Source: Foliimonas ilicis
Lineage (GTDB): Bacteria > Pseudomonadota > Alphaproteobacteria > Rhizobiales > Rhizobiaceae
Length of the DNA: 64,000 bases
Direction of reading: 5' to 3'
NCBI RefSeq assembly: GCF_039939195.1
Contig: NZ_JBDUUH010000003.1
Location: 310,001 to 374,000, forward strand
Shown here: positions 27,099-35,452 of the stretch, piece after piece
How the letters are laid out: each line of letters starts with the position of its first letter
Position numbering within the stretch: the first letter of the stretch is position 1
Program-made: the position numbers and the translations under genes
Notes under the pieces: generated by a model
What the model saw: only the letters and a program-made list of their open reading frames with translations
Told to the model about the DNA's origin: nothing
The model's database searches: none

Positions 27099-28388
27099 AT
27101 GGGCAAGAAAATCGAGCAGGACGAGTTTCATCACAAGGGCAGAATGGTCGCTGGAATGGCGTTGGGCGTCCTGCTGCTTCTGGGGTGCGGCGGCTGGGCC
27201 GCTGTTGCGCAGATCAATGGTGCGGTCGTTGCCCAAGGGCAGATCAAGGTCGATCAGAATTTGAAATCGATCCAGCATCGAGACGGCGGCATCGTCAGTG
27301 AAATTGCAGTTCGCGAAGGCGACTTCGTAAAGGCCGGGCAGATCTTGATCAGGCTGGACGATATCCAGACGCGGCAGGAACTGTCGATCGTACGATCCCA
27401 GCTTTCCGAACTCGTCGCACGCAAGGCACGCCTGAAATCCGAGCGTGACGGACTTTCCGAGATCGTCATCGAGAAGGGCGCAAACCTTGAAGATCTGCAA
27501 GAATTCGGTGAGGTCAGGCTTTTCGACGGCAACAGGACAAACCGCGAGAGCCAGAAGGAGCAATTGCGTTTCGAGATCGAGCAGCTCGGCGAAGAGATAA
27601 AGGGATTGCAGGCTCAGCAATCCGCAAAACGCGACGAGGTCACGCTTGTCCAGGTCGAACACAAGAAGATGAAGCGCCTTTCCGACAAGAAACTCATCGA
27701 GAATTCGCGGGTCCACGTAACGGAAAGAGAGCTTGCGCGCCTGAAGGGCGAACTCGGCGAAACCGACGCGGGCATTGCGCGGGCGCGCGCCAGAATGAGC
27801 GGTATCAAGCTTCAGATCATCTCGGTTGATGAGACGGCGAAGACCGAAGCGCAGCGCGAATTGAGTACGGTCGACACGAAGATTTCCGAATTCAACGATC
27901 GCCGCATCGCGATCGAGGATCGTCTGTCGCGCACCGATATTCGCGCGCCGCTATCGGGAACAGTCAACGAGCTCGCGGTCCACACGGTTGGCGGTGTCAT
28001 CACGCCCGCCGAAACGCTGGCGACGCTGGTGCCTGAAAAGGCCAAGTTGAAAATCGAGGCGCGCCTTTCGCCGGTCGATATCGATCAGGTTTATGTCGGA
28101 CAGATTGCCAAGCTGCGCTTCTCGACCTTCAACCAGCGCACGACGCCGGAGTTGCAAGGGCATATCGGTTATGTCTCTGCCGCAACCACCCGCGACCCTG
28201 CGACAAACGATACCTACTATGTGGCTGACGTCATCGTTTCCCCCGACGAACTGGAAAAGCTTGGCAAGAATGAGTTAATGCCGGGCATGCCGGTCGAGGT
28301 CTTTGTCGCAACCGAACAACGCACGGCCTTGTCCTTCCTTTCAAAACCGCTTGTAGATCAGTTTTCGAGGGCTTTCCGGGAGCAGTAA
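27099..28388 (+). CDS. HlyD-family periplasmic adaptor of the type I secretion system
   Basis: 429 residues. One N-terminal membrane anchor (MVAGMALGVLLLLGCGGWAAVAQ) is followed by the lipoyl half-motif (GQIKVDQNLKSIQHRDGGIV), a long alpha-helical hairpin rich in Leu/Glu/Lys (about 105-250), the second lipoyl half (RTDIRAPLSGTVNELAVHTVGGVI) and a beta-barrel with PGMPVEVFVATEQRT, all typical of PrtE/HlyD adaptors. It bridges the ABC exporter to a TolC-like duct. It lies 23 nt after the RTX companion gene and completes the inner-membrane exporter complex. No outer-membrane gene is present in the window. Confidence 0.93.
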   Translation: MGKKIEQDEFHHKGRMVAGMALGVLLLLGCGGWAAVAQINGAVVAQGQIKVDQNLKSIQHRDGGIVSEIAVREGDFVKAGQILIRLDDIQTRQELSIVRSQLSELVARKARLKSERDGLSEIVIEKGANLEDLQEFGEVRLFDGNRTNRESQKEQLRFEIEQLGEEIKGLQAQQSAKRDEVTLVQVEHKKMKRLSDKKLIENSRVHVTERELARLKGELGETDAGIARARARMSGIKLQIISVDETAKTEAQRELSTVDTKISEFNDRRIAIEDRLSRTDIRAPLSGTVNELAVHTVGGVITPAETLATLVPEKAKLKIEARLSPVDIDQVYVGQIAKLRFSTFNQRTTPELQGHIGYVSAATTRDPATNDTYYVADVIVSPDELEKLGKNELMPGMPVEVFVATEQRTALSFLSKPLVDQFSRAFREQ

Positions 28389-28416
28389 GCGTTTGAGTTT
28401 CGTACTGCTTCTTGGC

Positions 28417-28454
28417 GAAGGCGTCGGGTCGAAAGGCTCGATGCCTTCTTTTTT
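28417..28454 (+). terminator. Rho-independent terminator after the secretion operon
   Basis: A 12-bp stem (GAAGGCGTCGGG paired with CTCGATGCCTTC, two G-T wobbles) with an 8-nt loop is followed by six T residues, beginning 28 nt after the adaptor stop codon. It ends the peroxidase/exporter transcript before the response-regulator gene. Confidence 0.85.
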
Positions 28455-28538
28455 GCCTGGCGACACAAGCGCGAAGAACTCTACGCCTTTCGGCCATTGA
28501 ATAACCGCCGGCGCGTGCACGATGTGACTAAGTGTAAG

Positions 28539-28552
28539 TTAACATGCGTTAA
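28539..28552 (+). promoter_or_regulatory. Inverted repeat upstream of the second response regulator
   Basis: TTAAC-ATGC-GTTAA lies 57 nt before the ATG of the LuxR-type gene, in an AT-rich stretch after the terminator. It is a candidate operator or part of the promoter. Nothing else supports it. Confidence 0.3.
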
Positions 28553-28608
28553 TTCTTCGACTCGGCGAGTGAAAGTACAATGCCTGGAATAATAATCCGG
28601 GGGCTTTC

Positions 28609-29274
28609 ATGGGCACGATTTCGGTCGCATTGGTGGATGAGCATCCGATCGTATTGGAAGCTCTCGCTGCACTTTTTTCGTCGGAGCCGGGTTATTCGAT
28701 CCTGCGCAAAGGCGCTTCGCTCGCAGGCTTGGCAGAACCACTCAACAACACGAAACCGGATATTCTCGTGGTCGACCCCGGCCAGGCCAGCAACGCATTA
28801 AGCGCGCTTCAGCAAATCTGCGCCACCAATCCAAATTTGAAGATCATCGTGTTTACCTCGGCAACGGGTGTGGATTACGCGGTGCGTTCTCTCGAAATCG
28901 GCGTGAAGGGTTATGTCAGCAAGGTAAGCCCGCCGGCCGAACTGCTTCATGCGACGCGCGCGGTGCTGGGCGGCGAAACCTACATCTCCCAGAACTTCGC
29001 CTGCAGCGTGGTCGCCGCACTCAGAAACGAATCCGTGCGCAAGGTGGCGGCGCAGGCTTTACGGTTCAGCGTCCGTGAAGACCAGATCGTTCACCTGTTG
29101 CTGCGCGGCAAGAAGAACAAGGAAATCGCCGCGCATCTGATGATCAGCGAAAAAACGGTTAAACACTATATGTCCGTGCTGATGCAGAAGCTGAATGCGC
29201 GCAACCGTCTGGAAGTGGTCATTGCTGCGCAAAGATTAAGCAGCGCTTCGGCTTCGCAGGGAGTGGCTCACTAA
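28609..29274 (+). CDS. LuxR-family response regulator without adjacent kinase
   Basis: 221 residues. The receiver keeps D10/E11 (VDEHP), phosphoacceptor D56 (ILVVDPG), the FTSAT switch residue and the lysine in GYVSKVSPP, so it should be phosphorylatable. The output domain is a LuxR helix-turn-helix (LRGKKNKEIAAHLMISEKTV, then KHYMSVLMQKLNARNR). A GGGGG ribosome site precedes the ATG by 5 nt. No kinase is adjacent; the only kinase in the window is at 13283-14713, at the far side of the RTX/secretion cluster. It may regulate that cluster or respond to the same kinase; this is inference from position. It is convergent with the peptide transporter, 7 nt apart. Confidence 0.88.
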   Translation: MGTISVALVDEHPIVLEALAALFSSEPGYSILRKGASLAGLAEPLNNTKPDILVVDPGQASNALSALQQICATNPNLKIIVFTSATGVDYAVRSLEIGVKGYVSKVSPPAELLHATRAVLGGETYISQNFACSVVAALRNESVRKVAAQALRFSVREDQIVHLLLRGKKNKEIAAHLMISEKTVKHYMSVLMQKLNARNRLEVVIAAQRLSSASASQGVAH

Positions 29275-29281
29275 AGAGCTT

Positions 29282-30082
29282 TTACGCTGCTGCCGAAATA
29301 TCCAGAGACGGCGCGCTGGCAAGCAATTGCCGCGTGTAATCATGCTGCGGTTCGGCAAAGAGCTTTTCCGTATCCGCCAATTCGACCAACTCGCCCTTGT
29401 AGAGAACGGCAACCCGGTCGGAGATCGCCTCGACCACTGCAAGGTCGTGGCTGATGAACAGATATGAGAGATTCAGCCGCTTTTTCAGATCGTCGAGCAA
29501 GACGAGCACACGCGCCTGCACGGAAACATCGAGCGCGCTCACTGGCTCATCCAGCACGATGATCCGGGCTTCTGCGGCCAAGGCTCTCGCAATCGCGATG
29601 CGTTGCGCCTGCCCGCCAGAGAATTCATGCGGATACCGTTCCAAAGCATCGGAAGGCATCTCCACGGCATCCATCAATTCACGCTTGCGCGTTTTACGCT
29701 TGGCTGAATCGTAGCCGCAAAGCTTGGAGAGGGGAGTATCCAGAATAGCGCCGATGGTTTTGCGCGGGTTCAGCGAAGCAATCGGGTCCTGAAAGACATA
29801 CTGGATGACTTTGCCAAAGGCGGCGGCACGTTCGCTGGCAAGCTCGTCGCGCTTCCTTCCTTCGATTTCAATATTGCCGGATGTCGGCTTTTCCAGTCCG
29901 ACAAGCATACGCGCAAGCGTACTTTTGCCCGACCCGCTCTCACCGACAACAGCAAGCGTCTCGCCCTGACGAACCTCCAGCGACATGTCGCGGACGGCTT
30001 TTACCTCATGCTTTCCGCGCCCGAAAAAGCTGCTTGCGCCACCGAACGTCTTGGTGAGATTTTCGACCCGAATAGCGCTCAT
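29282..30082 (-). CDS. Dipeptide/oligopeptide ABC transporter ATP-binding protein (DppF type)
   Basis: 266 residues: Walker A GESGSGKST, Q-loop YVFQDPIASLNPRKTIG, signature FSGGQAQRIAIARAL, Walker B RIIVLDEPVSALD, switch histidine in LFISHDLAV. The C-terminus is of the OppF/DppF type (ADTEKLFAEPQHDYTRQLLAS). It forms the second ATPase of the importer. Its start codon shares one base with the stop of the fused permease-ATPase gene (TAATG), so it is the last gene of the operon. Confidence 0.92.
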   Translation of the reverse strand: MSAIRVENLTKTFGGASSFFGRGKHEVKAVRDMSLEVRQGETLAVVGESGSGKSTLARMLVGLEKPTSGNIEIEGRKRDELASERAAAFGKVIQYVFQDPIASLNPRKTIGAILDTPLSKLCGYDSAKRKTRKRELMDAVEMPSDALERYPHEFSGGQAQRIAIARALAAEARIIVLDEPVSALDVSVQARVLVLLDDLKKRLNLSYLFISHDLAVVEAISDRVAVLYKGELVELADTEKLFAEPQHDYTRQLLASAPSLDISAAA

Positions 30083-31872
30083 TATGCGTTCTCCGTCTGC
30101 ATCTTGCGCATCGTCTCAAGGAACGATTTGCCTTGGCCAAGCTGCGGAACACAGGCCATCAACCGTTTCGTGTAATCGTGTTGAGGATTGCGCAGCACTT
30201 CCGCCGTCTCGCCGGTTTCGACGATCCGCCCGTCTTTCATGACGGCGACACGGTCGCACATTTGCGCAACGACACCGAAATCATGTGTGATGAACAGCAG
30301 CGAAACACTGCGTTCGCGACGTAGCGTTTGCAGAAGATCGAGGATTTTCGCCTGAACTGTCACATCGAGTGCCGTAGTGGGCTCGTCCGCGATGATCAGG
30401 TCAGGATCGTTCGCAAGCGCCATGGCAATGCCGACGCGCTGGCGCTGACCGCCCGACAACTCGTGTGGATAGGCATCGGCACGCTGGGCCGGTTCGGGAA
30501 TGCCGACAGTATCCAGCAATTCGATTGCCTTGGCGCGTGCGTCGCGTTTGCCGATCAGCTGATGTGCAGTAATCGCCTCCGCGACCTGTTCACCGATCGT
30601 GTAAAGCGGATGAAGTGTCGTCAGCGGGTCCTGGAAAATATAGGCGATGCGCCCGCCGCGATAGGACATCAACTCCTGATCCTTGAGCGTCAGAAGATCC
30701 TTGCCATCGAACCTGACAGACCCGTGCGTAATCACGCCGGGAGGCGAGGCGACAAGCCCGGCGAGAGAAAGCGCGGTCACGCTCTTGCCCGACCCGCTTT
30801 CGCCGATAAGGCCCAGGCATTCACCTTTGCCGACTTCGAACGAGATTTTCTTGACCGCCGGTTCAAGCGTGCTGCCGCGCGCGAAGCTAGTTTCGAGCTG
30901 ATCGACGGCCAGCACAGCATTGCTGGCTGCCGCTTTTGCGGGCTGTTCGTTTCGTTTTATGCGCGTCACCGGCATTGGACGGTTCAGCGCGCCAGAGCGC
31001 AGGCGCGGGTCGAGCATATCGCGAATGCCGTCGCCGAGAAGGTTGATGCTCATGACAAGCGCAAAGATCATCAGGCCCGGCACGATGGAAACATGCGGCG
31101 CATTGAAAAGGAACTTGCGCCCGTCGCCCAGCATCGAGCCCAGATCAGCCTGCGGCGGCTGCGCGCCAAGACCGAGAAAGCTCAAACCCGCCGTTTCGAG
31201 GATCATCCAGCCCGCAGTCGTCGTCATGGTGATGACGATAACCGGCAGGACATTGGGCAGGATTTCCGTCGTCACGATGCTGAAATGGCTTTTGCCGGAA
31301 AGACGTGCCGCGTCGACGAATTCGCGTGTCGCAAGGCCTGCGCTGATGCCGCGAATGTTTCTGGCAAAGAACGGGATGTTGACGATGGCAATTGCGTAAA
31401 GCGCATTGATCAGTCCCGGCCCGAGAACCGCGACGATGGCCAGCGCCAGCAGAATATACGGAAACGCCATGAGTAGATCGATGAAGCGCATGAGCAGGCT
31501 GTCAGTGCGCCCGCCCGCATAGCCAGCAACAATGCCGATGGTCGAGCCAACGATTGCAGCAATCAGCGTCGCGGCAATGCCAACGGCAAGCGATACGCGC
31601 GTGCCCCACAAGAGCCTGCTCAGAATGTCGCGTCCGAGCTGGTCCGTTCCGAATAGATGACCTTCTGAGAATAGCGGGCGAAGACGCTCGGCGGGTGCCG
31701 TCGCATTCGGGTCCGGCAATGGCAGAAATGGCGAAACGGCTGCGAGGATTACGATTATCGAGAGAAGGATCAGGCCGAACGCCGCAAGCTTGTTGTTTGC
31801 CAAAAGCCGCCAGTTCGAAAGGCGCGGCGGCGACGCCTGCGCCTCGTTGGACACCATGCTCAGATCGCTCAT
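30082..31872 (-). CDS. Fused peptide ABC permease and ATP-binding protein (DppC-DppD fusion)
   Basis: 596 residues from ATG 31872. Residues 1 to about 290 are a DppC-type permease (LFGTDQLGRDILSRLLWGTRVSL, then the EAA-loop region AARLSGKSHFSIVTTEILPNVLP and ETAGLSFLGLGAQPP). Residues about 325-590 are a complete DppD ATPase (GESGSGKSVTALSL, YIFQDPLTTLHPLYTIGEQV, LSGGQRQRVGIAMAL, LIIADEPTTALD, LFITHDFGVV, oligopeptide C-terminus NPQHDYTKRL). In most bacteria these are two genes. Both halves have intact motifs and no stop separates them, so this is a real fusion rather than a frameshift artefact. The start overlaps the dppB-type stop as ATGA. The open frame upstream to 32025 is inside the previous gene and was not used. 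Confidence 0.92.
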   Translation of the reverse strand: MSDLSMVSNEAQASPPRLSNWRLLANNKLAAFGLILLSIIVILAAVSPFLPLPDPNATAPAERLRPLFSEGHLFGTDQLGRDILSRLLWGTRVSLAVGIAATLIAAIVGSTIGIVAGYAGGRTDSLLMRFIDLLMAFPYILLALAIVAVLGPGLINALYAIAIVNIPFFARNIRGISAGLATREFVDAARLSGKSHFSIVTTEILPNVLPVIVITMTTTAGWMILETAGLSFLGLGAQPPQADLGSMLGDGRKFLFNAPHVSIVPGLMIFALVMSINLLGDGIRDMLDPRLRSGALNRPMPVTRIKRNEQPAKAAASNAVLAVDQLETSFARGSTLEPAVKKISFEVGKGECLGLIGESGSGKSVTALSLAGLVASPPGVITHGSVRFDGKDLLTLKDQELMSYRGGRIAYIFQDPLTTLHPLYTIGEQVAEAITAHQLIGKRDARAKAIELLDTVGIPEPAQRADAYPHELSGGQRQRVGIAMALANDPDLIIADEPTTALDVTVQAKILDLLQTLRRERSVSLLFITHDFGVVAQMCDRVAVMKDGRIVETGETAEVLRNPQHDYTKRLMACVPQLGQGKSFLETMRKMQTENA

Positions 31873-32816
31873 GACCGCAACCTCGGATCGATTGTCGACT
31901 GCACGACATCGGCAGCGAGATTGAAAAGCACGTAGCTGGCAGCGACCACGAGCACACCGCCTTGTACGAGAAGCACGTCGCGGGTCGAAATCGCATTGAC
32001 CAGCATCGCGCCGATGCCCGGCCACTGGAACACGGTCTCGATATAGACGGCACCGCCCAGCACGAAGCCCGCCTGAACGCCGATGACCGGAACGATGCTA
32101 ACCATGGCGGCCTTCAGTGCGTGGCGATAAATCACCTTCCGCTCGCTGACGCCTTTCGCACGCGCGGTACGGATGAAATCCTGCCGAAGAACTTCAAGCA
32201 TCGCCGCGCGCGTCAGCCGCGCGATCACGCTTGTCGCAACCACCGACAGGGTGAGAGCCGGCAGGATCAGATGATAGGCGATGTCCAGAAAGCCGCCGCC
32301 GCCATAGACGGCTGTCATGCCGCTAACCGGCAGAAGCCGCCACTGCGCGGCGAAAACGAGGATCAGCAAAAGGCCAAGCCAGAATGAGGGCAGGGAGATG
32401 CCGATAAGTACGAAGAATGTAAGCGTGCGATCCACCCAGCCGAACTGGCGCACCGCTGAAACGACACCGACAAGAACGCCGAAGATCGAACACAGGACAA
32501 GCGATACGCCCGCCAGAATGAGCGTTGCATTGAAACGCTCCAGCACCTCGTCGAGCACCGGGCGATTGAGCGCATAAGATCGCCCGAAATCGCCCTGCAG
32601 AAGATTGCCGATCCAGATCAGATATTGCTGATAGAGCGGCTTGTCCAAACCCAGATCGCTGTTTATGCGCTCGACATTTTCAGGCGTCGCATAGGAACCG
32701 AGAATGGCAGTCGCCGTATCACCTGGAATAGCCGCCATGATCATGAATACGATCACCGAAAGCCCGAAAAGGATCGGAATCGTTATCAGCAAACGCTTCA
32801 GAATGTAGCCTGCCAT
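31869..32816 (-). CDS. Dipeptide/oligopeptide ABC transporter permease (DppB type)
   Basis: 315 residues with six membrane helices and the DppB N-terminus MAGYILKRLLITIPILFGLSV. The EAA-like loop is visible in RAAMLEVLRQDFIRTARAKGVSERKVIYRHALK, and the family C-terminus IETVFQWPGIGAMLVNAISTRDVLLVQG is present (motifs given in part). It pairs with the fused permease to form the channel. It begins 18 nt after the binding-protein stop and overlaps the fusion gene. Confidence 0.92.
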   Translation of the reverse strand: MAGYILKRLLITIPILFGLSVIVFMIMAAIPGDTATAILGSYATPENVERINSDLGLDKPLYQQYLIWIGNLLQGDFGRSYALNRPVLDEVLERFNATLILAGVSLVLCSIFGVLVGVVSAVRQFGWVDRTLTFFVLIGISLPSFWLGLLLILVFAAQWRLLPVSGMTAVYGGGGFLDIAYHLILPALTLSVVATSVIARLTRAAMLEVLRQDFIRTARAKGVSERKVIYRHALKAAMVSIVPVIGVQAGFVLGGAVYIETVFQWPGIGAMLVNAISTRDVLLVQGGVLVVAASYVLFNLAADVVQSTIDPRLRS

Positions 32817-32834
32817 GCTCTCGCTCCTGCCGCG

Positions 32835-34394
32835 TTACGGCTTCTGCACGTCTTTCAGGAGAAGCAGGAATGAAGGCTGCAATTTCAGGCCTTCGACAAA
32901 GGTGGTCGAAACAACGCTCTGCTTCCAATTGGCGACGAACAGCCAAGGCGCATCGTCATGCACGATTGCCTGAACCTTTTTATAGAGTTCGCCACGCTCG
33001 GCCTGATCGGTCGAACGACGCGCCTTTTCGAGCAGATCGTCCACTTCCGGGTTCGAGTAATAGCCGGAATTGAAACCACCCTTGTCGGGCAGGGCATCGC
33101 TGCGCAGCGTGAGATAAGGCACAGTGTCGGGATCATTGGTCATCCATGCCATTTCGGCCATATCGGTCGTGCCTAGGCCCTTGTTGACGCGAGCAAGATA
33201 GGCATTCCATTCATAGGTCTCGATTTTCGTCTTGAACCCGACCTTGTCGAGATCGGCCTGAATGGCGGTGCCCATCGTCACCGGATCGAGCATTCCCGAA
33301 CCGCCCTCGGTCACATAAAAGGTGATTTCGGGGTTCTCGTTTCCGGCTTCCTTGAGCAAGGCCTTGGCCTTTTCCGGGTCGTACGGATATGGCTCGACAG
33401 ACGGATCGCTTGCCCATTCGAACGCTGGCGGGATGGGGCCTGCCGCAACCGTTGCAGTTCCCTGCAGAATATTATCGACAAGCCCCTGCTTGTTGACGGC
33501 ATAGTTTGCCGCCTGCCGGACTTTCTTGTCGGCAAAGGCGCCTTCCTTCGTATTCAGAATGGTGAACCAGACGTGAGGTCCGGGCTGCTGCTCGACCTTG
33601 AAATTCGGATCGTTTCCGAAAACAGCAACATTATCCGGCGGCACCTCGACCATGACATCGAGTCCGCCCGCCATCATCTCGGCAACGCGGGTGTTGGCAT
33701 CGGTGATTGGCCGGAACACGACCGCCTCAAGCGACGGCGCGCCGCCCCAATAATCAGCGTTTCGTTCAACAACGACGCGTTGTCTGGAAACCCACTCGGC
33801 GAATTTGAAAGGACCGGTGCCGGAGGGATGGCGCCCGAACTCCTTGCCGTGCTGCTCGACGGCCGCTGGCGAAACGATCAGCCCGGTCGGGTAGGCGAGG
33901 TTCGAAAGGAAGGGCGCAAACGGCTCGGAAAGCTTGAACTCGACAGTGTTTTCATCGATGGCGTTCACCGTGTCGACGGACGAGAAATTGAACGATAGCG
34001 GGAAGGGGCCTGTATTGTAAAACGGATGCTTTTCATCCAGCATCCGATCGAAGTTAAACTTCACAGCCTCGGCGTTGAAGTCCGAACCATCATGGAACTT
34101 TACGCCCTGACGCAGCTTGAAAGTGTAGGTCTTGCCGTCGTCCGAAACTGTCCAGCTTTCTGCAAGAGACGGCTCAACTTCGAGCGTTCCGTCCTTGAAG
34201 CGGACAAGGCCGTCATAGACATTTACAAGAATGCGGAAGTCATTTGTCGCGCTCACCGCGTGAGGATCGAGAGATTGCGGTTCCGCGATCTGGCCTACGA
34301 TCAAGACATTGGGCGGAGTTTGCGCAGAAGCACTGAAGGTGGACACAAGTCCCAAAGCCGCAAAGGCCACGACTGCGGCGAGAAATTTCTTCAT
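32835..34394 (-). CDS. Peptide/nickel-type ABC transporter substrate-binding protein
   Basis: 519 residues. A Sec signal peptide (MKKFLAAVVAFAALGLVS ... SASA|QTPP) precedes a family-5 solute-binding protein: AEPQSLDPHAVSATNDF, DGLVRFKDGTLEVEPSLAESW, LRQGVKFHDGSDFNAEAVKF, SGTGPFKFAEW, and QAANYAVNKQGLVDNIL. It captures peptides or similar oligomers in the periplasm. First gene of the operon; GGGAAGG lies 8 nt upstream of ATG 34394. The 151 nt before it contain the presumed promoter and the end of the sugar-transporter operon without a strong terminator. Substrate range (dipeptide, oligopeptide, glutathione, nickel chelate) cannot be decided. Confidence 0.9.
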   Translation of the reverse strand: MKKFLAAVVAFAALGLVSTFSASAQTPPNVLIVGQIAEPQSLDPHAVSATNDFRILVNVYDGLVRFKDGTLEVEPSLAESWTVSDDGKTYTFKLRQGVKFHDGSDFNAEAVKFNFDRMLDEKHPFYNTGPFPLSFNFSSVDTVNAIDENTVEFKLSEPFAPFLSNLAYPTGLIVSPAAVEQHGKEFGRHPSGTGPFKFAEWVSRQRVVVERNADYWGGAPSLEAVVFRPITDANTRVAEMMAGGLDVMVEVPPDNVAVFGNDPNFKVEQQPGPHVWFTILNTKEGAFADKKVRQAANYAVNKQGLVDNILQGTATVAAGPIPPAFEWASDPSVEPYPYDPEKAKALLKEAGNENPEITFYVTEGGSGMLDPVTMGTAIQADLDKVGFKTKIETYEWNAYLARVNKGLGTTDMAEMAWMTNDPDTVPYLTLRSDALPDKGGFNSGYYSNPEVDDLLEKARRSTDQAERGELYKKVQAIVHDDAPWLFVANWKQSVVSTTFVEGLKLQPSFLLLLKDVQKP

Positions 34395-34545
34395 AAAAAT
34401 ACCTTCCCGGTGTCAATTTCGTCGTGCGGGATCACGGCCGAAATGGCCCCCTCCGTCGCAAGGACGGTGATGGGCTAACCCGAAACGCGCGGAAGGGTTC
34501 CGAAATTTCTGCCTTTTTTCAGACGCAATGGCAGTGCGGCGCCGC

Positions 34546-35442
34546 CTACTCCTTCACCGCGCCGGTCATCGACGAGACGTAATAGTCCACGAAGAACGAG
34601 TAGAGAATGACGACCGGAAGCGATCCGATCAGTGCGCCAGACATCAGCGCTCCCCATTCGTAGACGTCGCCGCGCACAAGCTCCGTCAACACGCCGACTG
34701 GCACTGTCTTGTTCTCCGAAGATGCAATGAACGTAAGCGCGTAGATGAATTCGTTCCATGACAGGGTGAACGCGAAAATACCTGCCGAAATGAGCCCCGG
34801 AACGGCCAGCGGCAGCACCACCTTGGTCAGAATCTGCCAGCGCGTCGCACCATCGACCAGCGCACTTTCCTCAAGCTCGAACGGGATCGAGCGGAAATAG
34901 CCCATCAGCAGCCATGTGCAGAAGGGTATCAGGAAAGTCGGATAGGTGAGGATGAGCGCCAGCCGTGAATCGTAGATGCCGACTTGAAAGACCAGGAATG
35001 CCAACGGAATGAACAGGATGGACGGCGGCACCAGATAGGCAAGGAAGATCATCAACCCGGTGACCCGCGCGCCGGTGAACCTCACACGTTCGATCGCATA
35101 GGCCGCAAAAACCGAAGCCGCGAGCGAGATGACGGTCGAGCAGACCGACACGATCATCGTGTTGAGAAGCCAGCCCGGATAGGACGTTTCGAACAGCAGA
35201 TAGCGGATGTGCTGGAGCGTCGGCTCCACAACCCAGAACGGGCTGTAGGCTGAATAATTCGTAAGCTGCGCGTTCGGCTTGATCGCGGTTATTGCCATCC
35301 AGTAGAATGGGAAAAGCAGCACGAACAGAAAGACGGCAAGCGGCAGGTAAAGCACCACCAGCCTGCGCGGCAGCGTGTTGAATTGCTGCATTCCGACGAT
35401 GTCGTCTTGCACGATTGCGGGCGTAGTCGTTTGCTGGCTCAT
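34546..35442 (-). CDS. Carbohydrate ABC transporter permease (MalG type)
   Basis: 298 residues, six membrane helices and the EAA loop EESALVDGATRWQILTKVVLPLAVPGL (partly quoted) near residue 205. The C-terminus SGALIGSLPVVILYSFFVDYYVSSMTGAVKE is the usual end of CUT1-family MalG permeases. It is the last gene of the LacI-controlled uptake operon, 10 nt after its partner permease. Confidence 0.92.
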   Translation of the reverse strand: MSQQTTTPAIVQDDIVGMQQFNTLPRRLVVLYLPLAVFLFVLLFPFYWMAITAIKPNAQLTNYSAYSPFWVVEPTLQHIRYLLFETSYPGWLLNTMIVSVCSTVISLAASVFAAYAIERVRFTGARVTGLMIFLAYLVPPSILFIPLAFLVFQVGIYDSRLALILTYPTFLIPFCTWLLMGYFRSIPFELEESALVDGATRWQILTKVVLPLAVPGLISAGIFAFTLSWNEFIYALTFIASSENKTVPVGVLTELVRGDVYEWGALMSGALIGSLPVVILYSFFVDYYVSSMTGAVKE

Positions 35443-35452
35443 ATCGTCTTCC

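Noticed and set aside
30328..31476. 382-codon plus-strand frame opposite the peptide permease-ATPase fusion
   Set aside because: No domain pattern; the opposite strand has intact ATPase and permease motifs throughout.
30082..31872. Possibility that the permease-ATPase fusion is a frameshift or missed stop
   Set aside because: Both domains read in one continuous frame with a plausible linker, and the flanking genes overlap it with the usual coupling; no sign of a decayed internal start was needed.
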